Part shown: in pieces, positions 48,580 through 59,884 of the stretch | How the letters are laid out: every line of letters starts with the position of its first letter | Numbering within the stretch: the first letter of the stretch is position 1 | Source of the DNA: Clitoria ternatea | Lineage: Eukaryota; Streptophyta; Magnoliopsida; Fabales; Fabaceae | DNA length: 64,000 nucleotides | Assembly (NCBI GenBank): GCA_037962975.1 | Contig: CM075673.1 | Span: forward strand, 155,950,667-156,014,666 | Reading direction: 5' to 3' | The notes under the pieces: model-generated | Told to the model about the DNA's origin: nothing | The model's database searches: none | Seen by the model: the letters and a program-made list of their open reading frames with translations, nothing else | Translations under genes and position numbers: made by a program

Positions 48580-49345
48580 ACCGAGTGTGACGAGTGTATG
48601 GTGAGTAAGTGGGATTCTAGACGAAATTTATTTGAGTGGGAACCTTAGAAAATAATTCTATGATGTAGTGAATTTCTGAGTGAAATTTCGTATGGGCTAT
48701 GCCAAGGCAGAACCTTCCAAGTGAGGGAGTGGATAAAATTCTGAGTGAGAGGTCTCCCTGTGTGATATTCCGAGCAATGGAGTTTCGAGTGGAAATTCCC
48801 GAGTTCTAAGTAACTCGTTCTGAGTAGAGCCCCTCCGTGTGTGTAATTCCGAGTAGGGATGCCACCGAGTGGGAACGCATGGTGTGTTGTCCAGAAGTAT
48901 TCTGGAATAACTTCACTCGTGTGAGAATGAAAGGAAGTCGGTTTTTGGAATGAGTTACCGAGTGGAAAACCGAATGAGAAAAGACTCGGTCTGGAGTATT
49001 TTTCCGAGTGGGAACTCGAGGGGTGATGAGTCGGTTTTGGTATGAATTGCCGAGTGAGGACCGATCGAGTGATGAGTCGGTTTTAGAGAAATTACCGAGT
49101 GTAAGACTGATTGAGATGACTCGGATTTAGAATGAAATTGTCAAGTGAAAGTCTGATTGAGGGGGTGAGTCAGCTTCAGATTAAGTTTGCCGAGTGGGGG
49201 ACCGAATGAAAGATGGGTCGGTCTAGATTGTCATGCCAAGTGAGAAGCCAAGTGTGAGATGACTCGGATCTGGATAAATTTTACCGAGTAAAAGCCGAAT
49301 GAATGATGGGTCGGTTTTGGGGTATTCTGTCAACAGGAACCCGAG
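48580..49345. repeat. CCGAGTG / GACTCGG inverted array (middle LTR)
   Basis: Alternating CCGAGTG and GA[CG]TCGG with intervening 'gtttt.ga.t.a.tt' spacers, giving a loose period of about 60-65 bp from 48930 to 49320. Confidence 0.75.
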
Positions 49346-49449
49346 TGCTAGGAGAATTGCTCAGTGAGTGAGTATATGCTCGGCCCTGGGAGTTATGTGC
49401 TGGGCAAGGAGTTTTCACCCAAGTTAAGTTCTGAGTTGTGCTGGTATTG

Positions 49450-49672
49450 AATGATTCCCGCTCAAGCGAGTGGATACCTCGCTCAAGCGAGTGAGTGTAA
49501 AATTAGCTACTGGAGCTATTTCACCCGAGCGATTGGCTGGGTGTGTAGTGTTTCGTCCAAGCGAGCAACCTTGAAATTAGATACTGGCTTGATTTTGCCC
49601 GAGCGAGCTGAGGCGCTCAAGCGAGATGGGCTGTCTCGCTCAAGCGAATGTGGGTCTCGCTTGAGCGAGTGA
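49450..49672. repeat. CTCGCTCAAGCGAG palindrome array, second block (middle LTR)
   Basis: At least nine CGCTCAAGCG-type dyads, including exact 'ctcgctcaagcgag' near 49475 and 'ctcgcttgagcgag' near 49656. Confidence 0.85.
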
Positions 49673-50354
49673 GACCCCTGATGGTATTTTCCCCTCTTTT
49701 CTCTCGGTTTTGATTATGTTGACCCTTCTTTTCTTGGTCCTGAGGGTTTTGGGCCTTTTTCCCTTATATTATTTGATACTTGAGGGATGTATAAAGATAT
49801 ATATATGCCTACGACATGATATGATGGTGATGGATAACGAATAAGATATTGAGATGACAATCATAATGGGTAATAATGAATGAAGTTATGGATCATTTCC
49901 TTAAAACAGGGATGATCGTTATTATTAATGATTCTGTGATAAAACCATTGTGGTTGCATATGGATATTGAATTCACTATATGATGTGAAATATAAAAATG
50001 TGTTGTGTTGAGAGGCAAGGTCAAGAATATGATTATGATGGCCATATATGTGAATGATGAATATGTCTTGGATAATTCCAAGTGTAGAATAATATGATGA
50101 TGTTTTCCATGCCTTTGATAACCATGTGTGGATTGTTATGAATGAACTTTGCAGCCATTGAGATGCCCATTTATATGAACGATGTGCCTTGAGGGGCTTT
50201 GTAAATGATTATGAATAATTATTAAGATGCCAAATTAAAATATATACCCTAATTGAGAGGGTGAGAAATCCTTGTGAGATTGTTGGGCACATGCATTATT
50301 GCATTGTTGCATTTATGGCATAGCATGGCATTGATATGCATTATTATTGAATGA

Positions 50355-50850
50355 ATCACCTTGCGGGGTGCCACAAAGGGTATATCCCTTAGTGAAGAGG
50401 ACGTTGTCCTATTGTTATTGAATGTTGTTGAATATATCACCTTGCGGGGTGCCACGAAGGGTATATCCCTGAGTAAAGAGGACGTTGTCCTATTGTTATT
50501 GAATAATGTTGAAATGAATCACCTTACGGGGTGCCACGAAGGGTAAATCCCTGAGTAAAGAGGACGTTGTCCTATTGTTATTGAATAATATGGAATATAT
50601 CACCTTGCGGGGTGCCACGATGGGTAGATCCCGGAGTGAAGATGATGTTGATCATATTGTTGAATGTATCACCTTGCGCGGTGCCACGAGGGGTGTATCC
50701 CCAAGTGATGATGGTATTGTGATAATTATTGTGAAGAGAATCACCTTGCGGGGTACCACGAAGGGTATATCCCGGAGTGAAGAGGACGTTGTCCTATTGT
50801 GTTGAATGAATCATCTTGCGGGGTGCCACGAAGGGTGTATCCCTGAGTGA
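50355..50850 (+). repeat. Tandem array, seven units of about 70-82 bp, in the middle LTR
   Basis: Unit starts 'atcaccttgcggggtgccac' occur at about 50355, 50436, 50518, 50599, 50668, 50740 and 50810. The first four units have a period of 81-82 bp and the last three about 70 bp. The 81-bp period keeps one frame open (50361-50546), producing a repeated peptide that is not a gene. The outer LTR has a more diverged counterpart at about 45750-46240 on the other strand. Confidence 0.85.
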
Positions 50851-52905
50851 TGATGATGTTTTAAGTAATTGTGATTATTATTGAATTTGATAATTGGATC
50901 CGTTGCATATGCATTGAACAGTTGACATATGCATTAGTCTTAAGACCATGGCATTTGAGATGGGATGACCACGAGTGATGAGAAACCCCTTACGAGGAGG
51001 TATTGAGCAAAGTTATAATGAATTAATGATGATAATGAATGTGAGTGCCCTTGTTGATTAGTGGCAAAATAATGGTGTTTGTGACTGTGTATATGTTGTG
51101 CTTATTTATGATATGAATTACGATTCATGAGGCTTGTATGCCTATTATAATGATGAAATGATTAATGAATGATAATTTGATGTTTTGATGGCAAAGCACA
51201 CATGATGTTTGTATGCATATACACATGATCACAATATATATATTATTCGTCATTTTGAATGTATAACTCACTCTCCCATGTGGTCTCCTTTTTAGCATTG
51301 TGATGCAGGTTGCCATGGGATGAGTTCAGATTTTAATTAAAGCTTGGATGAAGGTATATAGTGGTAGAGGAAGTGTCTTGGCCGGCATCATTTATGGGTT
51401 TTTGTATAATGTATAAATTGTTTATAATGACATAGATGTTTTAATGAAATGGAATATGTATGGAATAATCCTTTGGAATTATGAATTTGGAGATGTAAAT
51501 ATAGTATGTAAGAGATGATTTGATGTATATTAGAAGGATTGAAATTGAGTGACGTTCATTAATGATTGTGATAGTCGGGAGAAGATTCCCGAATGTATAG
51601 GAATGTATTTACGTATAGATATAATTATATCTTAGGCTTTGCATGCTTATATAATTATGTAAAATAATGATGGTTGTCTATTAGGCTTATAATATGTCAT
51701 TGCATGCTTGTCTAGCCTTTTTTCATATCTTCATATATGGGACTAGGCGTGTGCCCGGTATACATATTCTTTCGCTGTAAACTCTATTATTTTTGTATAC
51801 CGTTGTAACATCCCTGTTTTTAGAAACAGTTTTACCCTTGTAATTTTTGAAGTATGGAAGTTTTGTAAGTGATAATAAGTAAATAAGGGACTCTACATGT
51901 AGTCAAGAATTGATAATCTAATCCTATATCTAACACTAATTAGACTTGTACCATCATTCATCAAGTCAATTCCTAGACATTCGATTCATACCGAAAAGAG
52001 ATCCACAATTATCTATTTCTACACTTTGGGGACATCCGATTTCAGTATGGACAGTCCCTAATGAACTGTTTTGACAAATCAAACACTTTTCCTGAAGAGC
52101 CAAAACTTTAATTCAGACCTCATCAACCTCGTTTCTTGGAAAAACTTATCTAGTTAAATAGGAACCTCTGAATTCAACTAAAATATCTTTCCTGTTTTGG
52201 GCATAACTTTTTCATATGAGGTCGAAATTAAGAAATTTTAATCTCGGTTTCGTTGTTATGAAAAACCTGACAAACTCTATTTCTAGCCTCAAACTCTATT
52301 TCGTGATCTATCATTACCAAACTTGAAAAACCCGTTATTTAATCTTGTTAAATTCTTAGAAAAATCATACGAGCTCAGAATCAGTTCGTTGTAATTTTTC
52401 TGTTCTCGTATTAAATCCCTCTACAATTCTCATGAAGAACCTGAAAGCTAGTTCTTGCTCGATAATCCCCGAAAAGCGAAAATTTTTAGAGAAATAGTGA
52501 TTTTCGCAGGAATAGTAACCTCTATAGAAAAATTTGAATATCTCTCTCATACGATGTCGAAATGACTTCGTTCTTTTTTTCATGGTTTCGTATCGAAAAA
52601 TCCTACAACTTTCGTGAAGAAATGAAAGGCTAATTCCCAACAGATTTTGTGCGGCAGAATTATCTTTCAAAAAAGAACTATTACACCAACTCCCATTTTT
52701 CTCTGTTTTTGGCGTAACTTTTGCTCCGGGTGTCAGATTTTTGCATACCATATATCGTTTCGAAGAGAAAGAGCCGATCTACAACTTTCATGTTGGAAAT
52801 TTTTTCAGATTCTAACCGCAACTATAAGTAACTTTTTGTTTTCTTTTAAAATTAACTATTCAAAACCGGTACCAATTAAATTTAGACCCGGTGGCCAGAT
52901 TTTTC

Positions 52906-52913
52906 TATAAATA
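52906..52913 (+). promoter_or_regulatory. TATA box of the inner LTR
   Basis: CTATAAATATGG, a textbook plant TATA context, about 65 bp before the CT-rich leader. Confidence 0.6.
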
Positions 52914-52974
52914 TGGCATCACCCCTCTTCAAAAGTGGCACCACTCTTTCTCTCCCACTTCATGCAGCCCTTCT

Positions 52975-53025
52975 CTTCTCTCTCTCTCTCTCTCTCTCCC
53001 TCTCTCTCCTCTATTGACACTAAAC
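52975..53025 (+). repeat. (CT)n leader tract
   Basis: Long CT dinucleotide run just downstream of the TATA box, typical of plant 5' leaders. Confidence 0.8.
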
Positions 53026-53149
53026 CACCTCTGTTCTTCACCAAAATCACGTAAAGTCTAACTACGGAGACAAATCATCGATTGGAGCTACGGTCTGAAA
53101 GTTGGATTCTCTCCCTCTCATCTAGTATCAAAAAAAAAATACGACATCT

Positions 53150-53157
53150 GAGGTAAG
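53150..53157 (+). promoter_or_regulatory. Splice-donor-like GAGGTAAG in the inner LTR
   Basis: Followed by GGGGGGTATATTC. About 240 bp downstream of the TATA box. Confidence 0.45.
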
Positions 53158-53499
53158 GGGGGTATATTCTCGGGTATTCTGGGGAAATCTAAGTGAAAGG
53201 AAAGGGTTAAGGTACATTGGGTCCTCACCTTTTCAGGACAGATTCAGTTTTATTGTGAATTAAATGTCTTAATTGTTATATATTTGTTATATATATTTTA
53301 TGTATATGATTAATTGTCTGTGTTAATTATTATTAATCATGATGATTGAATGATATGATCGGTGTTAAATTGTGAAAATATATGATCTGTATTGGATTGT
53401 GAAAATATTAAGAACCATGGGTGCCTATGTGGATTCCAGTAAGAAAGTTTTGAAAGATAAGATAAACAAGGAGATAAGGATGGATGATCACCATTTATA

Positions 53500-53640
53500 T
53501 CATTATTACTATTATTATGATTAAGATTATAATTATGATTATGAATATGATTATTATTATTATTATTATGATTATGATTATTATTATTATTATTATTATT
53601 AATATTATATTTATTGTTATTATTATTATTATTATTTACT
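53500..53640. repeat. ATT/ATG-rich microsatellite
   Basis: Imperfect ATT, ATG and ATA triplets; the asparagine-rich minus frame over it is a by-product. Confidence 0.8.
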
Positions 53641-53656
53641 ATTAAGCTTAATGGGA

Positions 53657-54100
53657 TGCTCTGCCGCCTTATTCTTAACATTTTATTTTTATGTCATTTA
53701 TTTTATTGAATATATTGGCTGGCTCTGCCGCCTTATTCTCTGCATTTATCTTTCCTTTTATTTCCGCTTATCTATATTATAATGGACGGCTTTGCCGCCT
53801 TATTCTTAACATTTTATTTTTATTTAATTTATGTCATTTATTTTATTGAATATATTGGCTGGCTCTGCCGCCTTATTCTCTGCATTTATCTTTCCTTTTA
53901 TTTCTGCTTATCTATATTATAATGGACGGCTTTGCCGCCTTATTCTTAACATTTTATTTTTATTTAATTTATGTCATTTATTTTATTGAATATATTGGCT
54001 GGCTCTGCCGCCTTATTCTTTGCATTTATCTTTCTTTTTATTTCCGCTTATCTATATTATAATAGACGGCCCTGCCGCCTTATTCTCTCTATTTATTTTT
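53657..54100 (+). repeat. Tandem repeat with GCTCTGCCGCC core, higher-order period about 140 bp
   Basis: The core 'gctytgccgccttattct' recurs seven times at about 70-bp intervals. Two spacer types alternate: 'taacattttatttttat..gaatatattggctg' and 'ctgcatttatctttcctttt..ataatggacg'. Together they make a dimeric unit of about 140 bp repeated three times. Confidence 0.85.
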
Positions 54101-54134
54101 CCTTTTATTTCATTTTTTTATAACAGACGATGCC

Positions 54135-54215
<81 letters not shown>
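54135..54215. repeat. (TTA)n microsatellite, about 27 units
   Basis: Nearly uninterrupted TTA/ATT run of about 80 bp inside the inner LTR. Confidence 0.9.
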
Positions 54216-56406
54216 TTGTAACTAATATTATTGTTTAAGTTATGAATAATGAAAAAAGGAACAAACTACTTATTCTTTAAACGAAACATTATTTTAGCCA
54301 AGATATAACTGATATATTTTCTTGAATAATAATAAATAAAATAATAAAAATAATTTACAACGTCTTAAAAACTGGTGGACCTAACAACATGAATATCACG
54401 AGGCTGGAATCACATAGATACCTAGGGATCAAAGTAATGATAAAACTTAAATAATGCACTTTACATCATGAAAATATTTTTGAAGGAGAAAAATTATCTA
54501 GAGCATACACCTGGTACGCTGGAGGACATTCACGTTCGATCTCCATGAAGATCTTGGGAGTACAACTGGAACGGAAACCCAATGGCATCAGAGTCGCGCC
54601 TGATAGCCGGGTGAGACGATGCAATTCTAGTGTACTTTGACTAAATGACGGAGTGTAACTATGATCGTAGGGATCCAAGCTCCAAAAATATATAAATCAA
54701 TGATGAGAACCAATGAGTTCATTCGTACCCTATGGGAGCTTGGGCGGACCCTGATCGCTCTAGAAAATGGAATGGAGATATTCCAAAGAATGAGAAGAAG
54801 AAATGATTTATTGGGCCCACATGCATCATGAGACTTAACCAAAGATAAATCATAATAAATTCAACTCATGCATTCCATGACAACATATTTGATTGTTATA
54901 ATTTTGAACATGTTAATTGTATGATTATGTGATATTATCTGTTAACTGGATTATGTCCGCACCGGGTAACCTTCAGGGTCTTGGGTTATACTCACCCTTA
55001 TTGTTGAACATTTTTCAGAGGAATTAGAAACTCAAGAACCCGAGTGTGAAGATCAGCAATACGCTGAACCCATTAAGAACAATCATTAAGGATAGAATAT
55101 TTATAATTAGACACCGGATGACTGTATAATATTTAAGGGTGCCTGCGTGCCCCATTCTGTTAAGAGTACAATTATTTACAGTTTATGAATGACTATGTGA
55201 TATATACAATATTACTTCCGCTGATCTGCCACGTATTTATTTTTAAAAAAAAAAAATTCACTTTTTCTAAGAACTGTTAACACTCTCAGTTAAATGGGAT
55301 GAACCTACAGAAGGATTTGTCTTATCTAACCGAGGGTGTTACAACCGTTATGGGCCATTTATTTATCGATCCAGCTTCAGGTTATCTATTCTCACTCTTT
55401 GGTTTTCTGTGTTTTGGGTCTCGATGTGATCATGACGGTGTCTTGGAAATGTTTTCAAACGAGAAAAAATTTATTCGCATTTTTATTAATTATGACGATC
55501 ACATCGGGATTCGAGTACAGAAAATTAGGAGTGTTATAAATACACTTCAAGTTCATAGCATCATATGCTTGCCAATACAATTCAAATTACATATACAAGA
55601 TTACCCTTGTATCAAACACAATGACATTGCAATTATCAATAATAATAATAATCACCATTTAATCAAAAGTATGTTCAACAACAATATCCCTTTACATTCA
55701 ACATCATTAATCATCATTCAATATGGATGGCATCATCCACTTCCAATCATCATCGACATTATCCCTAATTCATTGTTTTATAACAACTCATTGCCATACA
55801 ATTGTCCCCTTATTGGTTTCATCATCATTCAAGGTGTGCTATGTAGCCACATCATTTACTTTTCATTATCAATCATCATGTCATATCATTAGTGGTGGAA
55901 CATTCATGTTTTCATAAAATGTCTTAGGCACATATGTACTTTGCCAATCTCTTAAATCAATCTCAACCACCATTAGGACACAACCTAATCATATATCCCC
56001 GATACAATCACATGTTTTGCATGATAAAGCAAAGTTTGGATAATAACATGTTCATGCCAAATTTCAATATCAAGGTATATAGGGAAAATTCATTTTAGTC
56101 TTAAAAATAGTGGGACATGTCACAAATATCATCTATTAGTCCCAATTTGACAATCATAAAAAGTTGAGTTCAAAACCCTCTTAAATCTGAGTTTTTCACT
56201 ATAGGGGGTTGGGATTTTACACCAAATGAGAGTTAGAAAACTCCAATTAAGGTAAGACTAATTTTCACACCTCTGTAACATAATTATCTACAACTTTCAT
56301 GAAGAAGTCGGAGGCCAAAAATGTCATGAAGATACTCAAATATGCCAAAAATAGCAAGGGGAAAGCAGCAGTTGGAAAAATACTGATAGTGGCCAAAACC
56401 AAGGCC

Positions 56407-56690
56407 ATGAATCAATTCAAGCACTCCATGAATTGATTCAGACATGTTTAAAACTCTAAACAGTAAAAACAGAGGGCTTTGAATCGATTCAGACCCCTCA
56501 TGAATCGTTTCACACGTTTTTAAAACCCAAAACAGTGAAAACAGAGATCCTTGAATTTATTCAGGCACGTATGAATCAATTCAAGCAATTCTAGGGGGAT
56601 TTGAATTGATTAAAGAAGCTTGTGAATCGATTCAAACACTTCCAGCAGCCCTTGAATCGATTCAAGACTGTCTTGAATCCATTCAAGACA
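56407..56690. repeat. TGAATCGATTCA palindrome array in the outer LTR
   Basis: About ten dyads in 285 bp. Exact ones include 'tgaatcgattca' near 56479 and 56625; variants have AATTGATT, AATCAATT or AATCCATT cores. The block lies beyond the shared landmark 'ggcaaggcaagcatgagta' at 57249, as the CTCGCTCAAGCGAG arrays do beyond the same landmark (48008) in the sister LTR. Confidence 0.85.
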
Positions 56691-57146
56691 ACATTTATGT
56701 AGAAAATGCCCAAAAACTTGTTTTTCCAACTTCCGAGTACCCTAACTTACTCATATGATTTCCAAACGCTACCAAATTTTGACACAACCAAATATACACC
56801 ATTTATGACGCGTGGCCACTGACCATACTCAAAAATTCTCAAAACTAAGAGACTTATGCACATAGATGCTTTTAACCCATTTTAAGGTATTTTTGTGCAA
56901 CATAAGGGTCATTTCTCAATGGAATTGGTTCATTCCAGTTTCTACAAGTCATAATTCATGCATAGAGGCTATTGGAACTATTCCATAGCATTCAAACATA
57001 CTAAAACTCAATATAGCCCTATTAGTTCCTTATTTATGCATAAACCACATGAACATAACTTCATAAATTTAACAATTCCTCCATCCATGAATTTCCACTA
57101 ACAAATAAATCATGCCAATCAAAGGGACAACCAAACCTTCATCATC

Positions 57147-57172
57147 ATTATATATATATATATATATATATA
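57147..57172. repeat. (TA)n microsatellite
   Basis: About 13 TA units inside the outer LTR. Confidence 0.85.
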
Positions 57173-58482
57173 TCATCTCCAAAAGCCAACAATTCTCCAT
57201 TCACTTCATTCATCAAATACCATTTATTATATCATTTCCATGTAGACATGGCAAGGCAAGCATGAGTACTATCACATACAATAATCATCAATTATTTAAC
57301 TCATGAATTTGAAATGTAAAACTCCTCTCCTACCTTGAGAGAAGAACCGTAACGATCTGCACGTTCCAAACGTTCCGCCTCATTACCCAAAATACAATCT
57401 ACATATTACACATATATATGCATACACTAAATCAACAAGCCATCATAAGGCTCCATCACAAGTTTAAGTAATTAACAATATTTCTTAGAGTTTAATATCA
57501 AGTCCTAGACTTGTTAAAATACTAATTCATATGCTTATGTTAGGTTTCAGGAATTCCTTTCCCTAAATCAAGATCTTCTAAGTCTCAAAGGGCCAACCAT
57601 ACCTAACAACAACAACATCTCTTTCATCATTCATAATGCATTTATCATTACTTGAACCATCTATTTGCCATCATTTATTCAAATTCATCATGAGCCTCTT
57701 AGCTCCTATCAATCATCATCTATCAATAATTTCAATGACACACAACATGGTCTAAGACCTCATCAAATCATAATCTTATTTCATTTGTTTACCCTATCAC
57801 AACCATCATGGTTTAATGCTCACATGCCTTATTTCATATTCATATTAACACCTATTTATAGGTTTCACCACCAATGGTCCTCCACCATTTTCACTATCAT
57901 TTATCATCATACAAATCATTACCTAACATTGAGTACCTCATATCCATTTCTCAAAACCAATTCTTCTAGTCATAATATACACATTCCTAAACCTTAAGAT
58001 TAGGATTCTTTAAAAATTCAATAACCATCATTCTCATTGTTCAAGACCTTCCTAACAATATCTTAACTTTTAACACACTAAACAACTTGGAGTCATTACC
58101 ATATCCTCTTGGTTTCATAAATCCTCAACATCAATAATTAATATTACTCATTCAAAAACTCATTCTCATATATAAAACCACTCCAATATCAATAACTCAT
58201 AATTTTCTCAAGAATTTCCCAAAGTCCCAAAATCCTAATTTCTAGGGTTTTCATCAAAATTCACCACCATCAATTCCAACCATTTCTATGTATCTTTTCA
58301 AACATCCATAGGCTAGCAACATTGTATTTCAGTCATTATCAACAACAACAACAATCTCCCAATGGTTATCTAACCTAGGGTTTGGTTCCACATGCCATTG
58401 TCCATCAAAATAACATCCAATCTCTTATCACAATACTTAAATAAACTCAAAACCATCAACAAAAGCCATGGGTGATCAAAAT

Positions 58483-58490
58483 CTTACCTC
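58483..58490 (-). promoter_or_regulatory. Splice-donor-like GAGGTAAG in the outer LTR
   Basis: Minus-strand GAGGTAAGAT, about 605 bp from the LTR start, matching the position of the motif in its sister (47125, about 605 bp). Confidence 0.5.
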
Positions 58491-59100
58491 TTTCTTCTAG
58501 CTCAATATCAAACACAAAAATGAGGGAGAGAAGAGATTAGATGAGCCAAGCCTTGCCTCCATGTCTAATACAAGCTTCATAAATCCAAGGGATCCTCTTG
58601 ATTTTGGGGTGGAAATGACCATAGGTGGTGGTGGTCACGTTTTGGCAAGAGAAGGGAATAGAGAAGAAGAAGAAGAAGAAGAAAATGAAGTGTTTGGGGA
58701 GGGAGAAATAGCCGCTAAAAAAATGAAAGGAAGAGAGATGGGAAGGGTTTTGTTTTAAAATTTTAACCCTTCATTAAAGCTTCTCCATTTTATTATGAAC
58801 AGGATCTCAATTCGGGCTTAATACTTTATCCAAAAATTATTCTGAATACATATTCGGATTCCTAATAATATTCTTAAAAGCCCTGACCAACGACATCTCA
58901 ATCAGAAACTTGGTCCAACACCCATATTTTAATCTGGTATAATTTCTTCTCATTAAGTCTCAATAAATTATGAATATCCATAATAAATCCCAATTTAATT
59001 ATTTTCAAATTTTTGGGATATGAATTAACTTATATAAAATTATTTATTATTTATTCCTCTTAATTAATCATTTTTATAAATTTTGGGATGTTACAGAGAC

Positions 59101-59880
59101 AACCTATGCTTCCCTTATCTGATAATGTTTACTACAACTGTGCCCTATAGAGTTATACACCCTTTTTAGTTCAGGTACCATTTTCATGTTCCCAAAATAT
59201 TTCTTGTTTTATTTGTTTATTTATTATTTATATTTTTATTTATTTATTATGTTTTCTGCTACCTTATTCCATTTTATTTATTTCTATTATTTTTATTTTT
59301 ATTTTAACTTTTTCCCTTTCCCTTTCAATGCTCTCTGCTTCTCTCATACTCCCTACTCTCTCTTCACCCATTTAATGTTATTTTCCTACCTTGAGGCAAA
59401 ATGGGAAGCTTGGGAAGAAGAATGTTTCCTACAGAATTTGCAAGATGATAACTAAGGGAATTGAAGGCACCCCATCCTAAAGTCAATTGCTAAAGGTCAT
59501 CCTATTGTCATTTGGTTCAGGCCTCAAGGTGTAAAAATAGCAAATGTAATCAATTGAAATTGGAGAAAGCTTTGAATTTGAAATGGAACATAGAAATGGC
59601 AATGACACAGTCTCACAAATGTCCCATAAATACCAAATTAAAAGGCCACCATTAGAAAATAAAAGGGAATTTTTTTATGATAATCCATATATCATACAAA
59701 AAAATAGCAATCAGAGAACCCTATTTTCCTTGTCCCTCTCAACACCACCGCTACCTTCAACCTCACCATCCACCACTTTCGCTATGCACCTCCATCACCA
59801 CCACCAACAACCACCATCATAGCCCACTCACTTCCATCTTCAACATCATGGGCTCTCAATTTATAAGAAAGACCAAAGAG
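59101..59880. other. Gene-free interval
   Basis: Contains T-rich and CCA-rich low-complexity DNA. The plus frames 59186-59455 and 59583-59919 are compositional and have no domain. This is the right flank of the outer LTR insertion, continuous with 44691 before insertion. Confidence 0.45.
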
Positions 59881-59884
59881 AGCA

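Larger units (their letters stand above)
51804..55343 (+). mobile_element. Inner solo LTR of the triple nest, ACCGT duplication (3.5 kb)
   Basis: Begins TGTAACATCCC at 51804 and ends GGGTGTTACA at 55343. ACCGT flanks both sides exactly (51799-51803 and 55344-55348). It inserted about 190 bp before the 3' end of the middle LTR. It has a TATAAATA box (52906), a CT-rich leader (about 52975-53025), GAGGTAAG (53150), tandem arrays and a long ATT microsatellite. It belongs to a different family from the two LTRs around it: the termini are alike but most of the body is not. No coding region; the frames 52365-52751, 53337-53681 and 54466-54842 lack domains. Confidence 0.92.
46521..55538 (+). mobile_element. 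Middle solo LTR of the triple nest, AATAC duplication
   Basis: Begins TGTAACATCCC at 46521 and ends GAGTGTTATA at 55538. AATAC flanks both sides exactly (46516-46520 and 55539-55543). Its own sequence is 46521-51803 plus 55349-55538, about 5.47 kb; the remainder is the inner insertion. The last 60 bp ('tttttattaattatgacgat', 'catcgggattcgagtacag') match, inverted, the 44697 end of the outer LTR, confirming where each LTR ends. It contains a TATA-like TATAAAC (46864), a pyrimidine-rich leader, GAGGTAAG (47125), palindrome and tandem arrays. The frames at 46832-47228 lie in the leader and are by-products. Confidence 0.92.
44697..59095 (-). mobile_element. Outer solo LTR of the triple nest, minus strand, GAGAC duplication
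   Basis: On the plus strand it runs from TGTCACACCCCG (44697) to GGGATGTTACA (59095). GAGAC flanks both sides exactly (44692-44696 and 59096-59100). Its own sequence is 44697-46520 plus 55544-59095, about 5.4 kb, split by the insertion at 46521. In minus orientation the first 300 bp (59095 leftwards) match the first 300 bp of the LTR at 46521: TGTAACATCCC, 'aataaataataaataat', 'gggatttattatggatat', 'gttggtca', 'taagaatattatt', 'cgaat..tattc'. It is therefore a sister of the LTR that entered it, in the opposite orientation. A GAGGTAAG motif lies at 58483-58490, and a TGAATCGATTCA array occupies the place where its sister has CTCGCTCAAGCGAG. Confidence 0.9.

Noticed and set aside
50361..50805. 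Plus frames with repeated peptide ITLRGATKGIS
   Set aside because: The 81-bp tandem period is a multiple of three, which keeps one frame open. The array lies inside a solo LTR and shows no start context or known protein.
50355..50850. CRISPR-like regular repeat array
   Set aside because: The spacers are themselves repeated, period changes from 81 to 70 bp, and the setting is a plant LTR.
55299..55892. Longest closed plus-strand frame (197 codons)
   Set aside because: It runs across the end of the inner LTR, the end of the middle LTR and into the outer LTR, so it joins three different insertions. Its composition is I/N/H-rich with no domain.
59186..59455. Y/F-rich 89-codon frame resembling a membrane protein
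   Set aside because: Composition follows the T-rich DNA; no start context or conserved motif.
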